Shown here piece by piece: positions 53,460 through 61,072 of a stretch of DNA of 64,000 nt. The notes under the pieces are model-generated. The model had not been told where the DNA came from and did no database searches. It saw only the letters and a program-made list of their open reading frames with translations. The stretch's first letter is position 1; the number at the start of each line of letters is the position of its first letter. Position numbers and translations under genes: made by a program. Origin of the DNA: Canna indica (Eukaryota; Streptophyta; Magnoliopsida; Zingiberales; Cannaceae); contig CP136893.1 in the NCBI GenBank assembly GCA_034359265.1, forward strand, positions 49,549,501 to 49,613,500, in the 5' to 3' direction.

Positions 53460-56400
53460 ACATTCACTGTGATGGGAGAAGTTGTTAATCGAGTTATTTT
53501 TGACAAACTAATGCAAAGAATTGCACTCTTTTTCGAATAGAATCTTGAACGAAGCTGACTCATTGAACTTCGGGGTATCAGCTCGAAACGACCAGCAACC
53601 TGTGACCTGAGCGACTCCAGAACATTCACTGTGATGGGAGAAGTTGTTAATCGATTTATTTTGGACAGACTAATGCAAAGAATTGCACGCTTTTTCGAAT
53701 AGAATCTAGAACGAAGTCGACTGATTGACCTTCGGGGTATCGGCTAGAAATGCCCAGCAATCTAAGTCGCGAGCGACTCCAGAATATTCACTGTGATGGT
53801 AGAAGTTGTTAATCGAGTTATTTTTGACAGACTAATGCAAAGAATTGCACAATTTTTCAAATAGATACTTGAACGAAGCCGAGTGGTTGAACTTCGGGGT
53901 ATCGGCTAGAAACGCCCAGAAATCTGAGACACAAGCGACTCCAGCACATTCACTGTGATGGGAGAAGTTGTTAATCGGGTTATTTTTAACAGACTAATGC
54001 AAAGAATTGCATGATTTTTCGAAGAGAATCTTGAACGAAGCCGACTGATTGAACTACGAGGTATCAGCTCGAAACGACCAGCAACCTGTGACCTGAGCGA
54101 CTCCAGAACATTCACTGTGATGGGAGAAGTTGTTAATCGATTTATTTTTGACAGACTAATGCAAAGATTTGCACGCTTTTTCGAATAGAATCTAGAATGA
54201 ACTCGACTGATTGACCTTCGGGGTATCGGCTAGAAACGCCCAGCAATCTAAGTCCCGAGCGACTCCAGAACATTCACTGTGATGGGAGAAGTTGTTAATC
54301 GAGTTATTTTTGACAAACTAATGCAAAGAATTGCACGCTTTTTCGAATGGAATCTTGAACGAAGCCGACTGATAGACCTTCGGGGTATCGGCTAGAAACG
54401 CCCAGCAATCTAAGTTGCGAGCGACTCCAGAATATTCACTGTGATGGTAGAAGTTGTTAATCGAGTTATTTTTGACAGACTAATGCAAAGAATTTCATGA
54501 TTTTTCGAATAGATACTTGAACGAAGCCGAGTGGTTGAACTTCGGGGTATCGGCTAGAAACGCCCAGAAATCTGAGACACAAGCGACTCCAGAACATTCA
54601 CTGTGATGGGAGAAGTTGTTAATCGGGTTATTTTTGACAGACTAATGCAAAGAATTGCATGATTTTTCGAAGACAATCTTGAACGAAGCACACTGATTGA
54701 ACTACGAGGTATCAGTTCGAAATGACCAGTAATCTGTGACTCAAGCGACTCCAGAACATTTATTGTGATGGGAGAAGTTGTTAATCGAGTTATTTTTGAC
54801 AAACTAATGCAAAGAATTGCACGCTTTTTGGAATAGAATCTTGAACGAAGCCGACTGGTTGAACTTCGGGGTATCGGCTAGAAACGCCCAGCAATCTGAG
54901 TCCCGAGCGACTCCAAAACATTCACTGTGATGGGAGAAGTTGTTAATCGAGTTATTTTTGACAAACTAATGCAAAGAATTGCACGCTTTTTGGAATAGAA
55001 TCTTGAACGAAGCCGACTGGTTGAACTTCGGGGTATCGGCTAGAAACGCCCAGCAATCTGAGTCCCGAGCGACTCCAAAACATTCACTGTGATGGGAGAA
55101 GTTGTTAATCTAGATATTTTTGACAGACTAATACAAATAATTGCACGATTTTTCGAATAGAATCTTGAACGAATCCGACTGGTTGAACTTCGGGGTATCG
55201 GCTAGAAACGCCCAACAATCTGAGTCCCGAGTGACTCCAGAACATTCACTGTGATGGGAGAAGTTGTTAATCGAGTTATTTTTGACAAACTAATACAAAT
55301 AATTGCACGATTTTTCGAATAGAATCTTGAACGAAGCCGACTGGTTGAAATTTGGGGTATCGGCTAGAAACGCCCAGCAATCTGAGTCCCTAGCGACTCC
55401 AGAACATTCACTGTGATGGGAGAAGTTGTTAATCGAGTTATTTTTGACAAACTAATGCAAAGAATTGCACTCTTTTTCGAATAGAATCTTGAACGAAGCT
55501 GACTCATTGAACTTCGGGGTATCAGCTCGAAACGACCAGCAACCTGTGACCTGAGCGACTCCAGAACATTCACTGTGATGGGAGAAGTTGTTAATCGATT
55601 TATTTTGGACAGACTAATGCAAAGAATTGCACGCTTTTTCGAATAGAATCTAGAACGAAGTCGACTGATTGACCTTCGGGGTATCGGCTAGAAATGCCCA
55701 GCAATCTAAGTCGCGAGCGACTCCAGAATATTCACTGTGATGGTAGAAGTTGTTAATCGAGTTATTTTTGACAGACTAATGCAAAGAATTGCACAATTTT
55801 TCAAATAGATACTTGAACGAAGCCGAGTGGTTGAACTTCGGGGTATCGGCTAGAAACGCCCAGAAATCTGAGACACAAGCGACTCCAGAACATTCACTGT
55901 GATGGGAGAAGTTGTTAATCGGGTTATTTTTGACAGACTAATGCAAAGAATTGCATGATTTTTCGAAGACAATCTTGAACGAAGCACACTGATTGAACTA
56001 CGAGGTATCAGTTCGAAACGACCAGTAATCTGTGACTCAAGCGACTCCAGAACATTTATTGTGATGGGAGAAGTTGTTAATCGAGTTATTTTTGACAAAC
56101 TAATGCAAAGAATTGCACGCTTTTTGGAATAGAATCTTGAACGAAGCCGACTGGTTGAACTTCGGGGTATCGGCTAGAAACGCCCAGCAATCTGAGTCCC
56201 GAGCGACTCCAAAACATTCACTGTGATGGGAGAAGTTGTTAATCGAGTTATTTTTGACAAACTAATGCAAAGAATTGCATGATTTTTCGAAGAGAATCTT
56301 GAACGAAGCCGACTGATTGAACTACGAGGTATCAGGTCGAAACGACCAGCAACCTGTGACCTGAGCGACTCCAGAACATTCACTGTGATGGGAGAAGTTG

Positions 56401-57833
56401 TTAATCGATTTATTTTTGACAGACTAATGCAAAGATTTGCACGCTTTTTCGAATAGAATCTAGAATGAACTCGACTGATTGACCTTCGGGGTATCGGCTA
56501 GAAACGCCCAGCAATCTAAGTCCCGAGCGACTCCAGAACATTCACTGTGATGGGAGAAGTTGTTAATCGAGTTATTTTTGACAAACTAATGCAAAGAATT
56601 GCACGCTTTTTCGAATGGAATCTTGAACGAAGCCGACTGATAGACCTTCGGGGTATCGGCTAGAAACGCCCAGCAATCTAAGTTGCGAGCGACTCCAGAA
56701 TATTCACTGTGATGGTAGAAGTTGTTAATCGAGTTATTTTTGACAGACTAATGCAAAGAATTTCATGATTTTTCGAATAGATACTTGAACGAAGCCGAGT
56801 GGTTGAACTTCGGGGTATCGGCTAGAAACGCCCAGAAATCTGAGACACAAGCGACTCCAGAACATTCACTGTGATGGGAGAAGTTGTTAATCGGGTTATT
56901 TTTGACAGACTAATGCAAAGAATTGCATGATTTTTCGAAGACAATCTTGAACGAAGCACACTGATTGAACTACGAGGTATCAGTTCGAAACGACCAGTAA
57001 TCTGTGACTCAAGCGACTCCAGAACATTTATTGTGATGGGAGAAGTTGTTAATCGAGTTATTTTTGACAAACTAATGCAAAGAATTGCACGCTTTTTGGA
57101 ATAGAATCTTGAACGAAGCCGACTGGTTGAACTTCGGGGTATCGGCTAGAAACGCCCAGCAATCTGAGTCCCGAGCGACTCCAAAACATTCACTGTGATG
57201 GGAGAAGTTGTTAATCGAGTTATTTTTGACAAACTAATGCAAAGAATTGCACGCTTTTTGGAATAGAATCTTGAACGAAGCCGACTGGTTGAACTTCGGG
57301 GTATCGGCTAGAAACGCCCAGCAATCTGAGTCCCGAGCGACTCCAAAACATTCACTGTGATGGGAGAAGTTGTTAATCTAGATATTTTTGACAGACTAAT
57401 ACAAATAATTGCACGATTTTTCGAATAGAATCTTGAACGAATCCGACTGGTTGAACTTCGGGGTATCGGCTAGAAACGCCCAACAATCTGAGTCCCGAGT
57501 GACTCCAGAACATTCACTGTGATGGGAGAAGTTGTTAATCGAGTTATTTTTGACAAACTAATACAAATAATTGCACGATTTTTCGAATAGAATCTTGAAT
57601 GAAGCCGACTTGTTGAAATTCGGGGTATCGGCTAGAAACGCCCAGCAATCTGAGTCCCGAGCGACTCGAGAACATTCACTGTGATGGGAGAAGTTGTTAA
57701 TCGAGTTATTTTTTACAAACTAATACAAATAATTGCACGATTTTTCGAATAGAATCTTGAACGAAGCCGACTGGTTGAAATTTGGGGTATCGGCTAGAAA
57801 CGCCCAGCAATCTGAGTCCCTAGCGACTCCAGA
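53460..57833. repeat. 12-monomer and 15-monomer variant units
   Basis: The stretch 53460-55403 reads A-B-C-D-H-I-C-D'-J-J-F-G. The stretch 55404-57833 reads A-B-C-D'-J-(J/D)-H-I-C-D'-J-J-F-G-M. Both share agtccctagcgactcc and gcactctttttcg in the A monomers, gcacaatttttcaaatag in C, and aatttcatgatttttcg in the C after I. The monomer at 56214 starts as J (gacaaactaatgc) and continues as D with a private caggtcg. Confidence 0.8.
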
Positions 57834-60800
57834 ACATTCACTGTGATGGGAGAAGTTGTTAATCGAGTTATTTTTGACAAACTAATGCAAAGAATTGCAC
57901 TCTTTTTCGAATAGAATCTTGAACGAAGCTGACTCATTGAACTTCGGGGTATCAGCTCGAAACGACCAGCAACCTGTGACCTGAGCGACTCCAGAACATT
58001 CACTGTGATGGGAGAAGTTGTTAATCGATTTATTTTGGACAGACTAATGCAAAGAATTGCACGCTTTTTCGAATAGAATCTAGAACGAAGTCGACTGATT
58101 GACCTTTGGGGTATCAGCTAGAAATGCCCAGCAATCTAAGTCGCGAGCGACTCCAGAATATTCACTGTGATGGTAGAAGTTGTTAATCGAGTTATTTTTG
58201 ACAGACTAATGCAAAGAATTGCACAATTTTTCAAATAGATAATTGAACGAAGCCGAGTGGTTGAACTTCGGGGTATCGGCTAGAAACGCCCAGAAATCTG
58301 AGACACAAGCGACTCCAGCACATTCACTGTGATGGGAGAAGTTGTTAATCGGGTTATTTTTAACAGACTAATGCAAAGAATTGCATGATTTTTCGAAGAG
58401 AATCTTGAACGAAGCCGACTGATTGAACTACGAGGTATCAGCTCGAAACGACCAGCAACCTCTGACCTGAGCGACTCCAGAACATTCACTGTGATGGGAG
58501 AAGTTGTTAATCGATTTATTTTTGATAGACTAATGCAAAGATTTGCACGCTTTTTCGAATAGAATCTAGAATGAAGTCGACTGATTGACCTTCGGGGTAT
58601 CGGCTAGAAACGCCCAGCAATCTAAGTCCCGAGCGACTCCAGAACATTCACTGTGATGGGAGAAGTTGTTAATCGAGTTATTTTTGACAAACTAATGCAA
58701 AAATTGCACGCTTTTTCGAATGGAATCTTGAACGAAGCCGACTGATAGACCTTCGGGGTATCGGCTAGAAACGCCCAGCAATCTAAGTTGCGAGCGACTC
58801 CAGAATATTCACTGTGATGGTAGAAGTTGTTAATCGAGTTATTTTTGACAGACTAATGCAAAGAATTTCATGATTTTTCGAATAGATACTTGAACGAAGC
58901 CGAGTGGTTGAACTTCGGGGTATCGGCTAGAAACGCCCAGAAATCTGAGACACAAGCGACTCCAGAACATTCACTGTGATGGGAGAAGATGTTAATCGGG
59001 TTATTTTTGACAGACTAATGCAAAGAATTGCATGATTTTTCGAAGAGAATCTTGAACGAAGCCGACTGATTGAACTACGAGGTATCAGCTCGAAACGACC
59101 AGCAACCTGTGACCTGAGCGACTCCAGAACATTCACTGTGATGGGAGAAGTTGTTAATCGATTTATTTTGGACAGACTAATGCAAAGAATTGCACGCTTT
59201 TTCGAATAGAATCTAGAACGAAGTCGACTGATTGACCTTCGGGGTATCGGCTAGAAATGCCCAGCAATCTAAGTCGCGAGCGACTCCAGAATATTCACTG
59301 TGATGGTAGAAGTTGTTAATCGAGTTATTTTTGACAGACTAATGCAAAGAATTGCACAATTTTTCAAATAGATACTTGAACGAAGCCGAGTGGTTGAACT
59401 TCGGGGTATCGGCTAGAAACGCCCAGAAATCTGAGACACAAGCGACTCCAGCACATTCACTGTGATGGGAGAAGTTGTTAATCGGGTTATTTTTAACAGA
59501 CTAATGCAAAGAATTGCATGATTTTTCGAAGAGAATCTTGAACGAAGCCGACTGATTGAACTACGAGGTATCAGCTCGAAACGACCAGCAACCTGTGACC
59601 TGAGCGACTCCAGAACATTCACTGTGATGGGAGAAGTTGTTAATCGATTTATTTTTGACAGACTAATGCAAAGATTTGCACGCTTTTTCGAATAGAATCT
59701 AGAATGAACTCGACTGATTGACCTTCGGGGTATCGGCTAGAAACGCCCAGCAATCTAAGTCCCGAGCGACTCCAGAACATTCACTGTGATGGGAGAAGTT
59801 GTTAATCGAGTTATTTTTGACAAACTAATGCAAAGAATTGCACGCTTTTTCGAATGGAATCTTGAACGAAGCCGACTGATAGACCTTCGGGGTATCGGCT
59901 AGAAACGCCCAGCAATCTAAGTTGCGAGCGACTCCAGAATATTCACTGTGATGGTAGAAGTTGTTAATCGAGTTATTTTTGACAGACTAATGCAAAGAAT
60001 TTCATGATTTTTCGAATAGATACTTGAACGAAGCCGAGTGGTTGAACTTCGGGGTATCGGCTAGAAACGCCCAGAAATCTGAGACACAAGCGACTCCAGA
60101 ACATTCACTGTGATGGGAGAAGTTGTTAATCGGGTTATTTTTGACAGACTAATGCAAAGAATTGCAAGATTTTTCGAAGACAATCTTGAACGAAGCACAC
60201 TGATTGAACTACGAGGTATCAGTTCGAAACGACCAGTAATCTGTGACTCAAGCGACTCCAGAACATTTATTGTGATGGGAGAAGTTGTTAATCGAGTTAT
60301 TTTTGACAAACTAATGCAAAGAATTGCACGCTTTTTGGAATAGAATCTTGAACGAAGCCGACTGGTTGAACTTCGGGGTATCGGCTAGAAACGCCCAGCA
60401 ATCTGAGTCCCGAGCGACTCCAAAACATTCACTGTGATGGGAGAAGTTGTTAATCGAGTTATTTTTGACAAACTAATGCAAAGAATTGCACGCTTTTTGG
60501 AATAGAATCTTGAACGAAGCCGACTGGTTGAACTTCGGGGTATCGGCTAGAAACGCCCAGCAATCTGAGTCCCGAGCGACTCCAAAACATTCACTGTGAT
60601 GGGAGAAGTTGTTAATCTAGATATTTTTGACAGACTAATACAAATAATTGCACGATTTTTCGAATAGAATCTTGAACGAATCCGACTGGTTGAACTTCGG
60701 GGTATCGGCTAGAAACGACCAACAATCTGAGTCCCGAGTGACTCCAGAACATTCACTGTGATGGGAGAAGTTGTTAATCGAGTTATTTTTGACAAACTAA

Positions 60801-61072
60801 TACAAATAATTGCACGATTTTTCGAATAGAATCTTGAATGAAGCCGACTAGTTGAAATTCGGGGTATCGGCTAGAAACGCCCAGCAATCTGAGTCCCGAG
60901 CGACTCGAGAACATTCACTGTGATGGGAGAAGTTGTTAATCGAGTTATTTTTTACAAACTAATACAAATAATTGCACGATTTTTCGAATAGAATCTTGAA
61001 CGAAGCCGACTGGTTGAAATTTGGGGTATCGGCTAGAAACGCCCAGCAATCTGAGTCCCTAGCGACTCCAGA
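57834..61072. repeat. 20-monomer higher-order unit, copy 1 (3239 bp)
   Basis: The order is A-B-C-D-H-I-C-D-B-C-D-H-I-C-D'-J-J-F-G-M. It is the 15-monomer A-to-M series with an internal five-monomer duplication (B-C-D-H-I, then C-D). A 1-bp deletion near 58701 (atgcaaaaattgc for atgcaaagaattgc) makes it one base short of 20 x 162. The next copy starts at 61073. Confidence 0.88.
58698..58704. other. 1-bp deletion used as a block marker
   Basis: The I monomer at 58644 reads atgcaaaaattgcacg where the consensus is atgcaaagaattgcacg. The g is lost. The equivalent I monomer of the next copy (61882) has the same loss, so the deletion predates the 20-monomer duplication. Confidence 0.85.

Noticed and set aside
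60110..60343. Plus-strand 77-codon ORF (copied at 63348-63581)
   Set aside because: It arises from gcaaga for gcatga in a D' monomer, and the second copy comes from the 20-monomer duplication. It is not independent evidence of coding.
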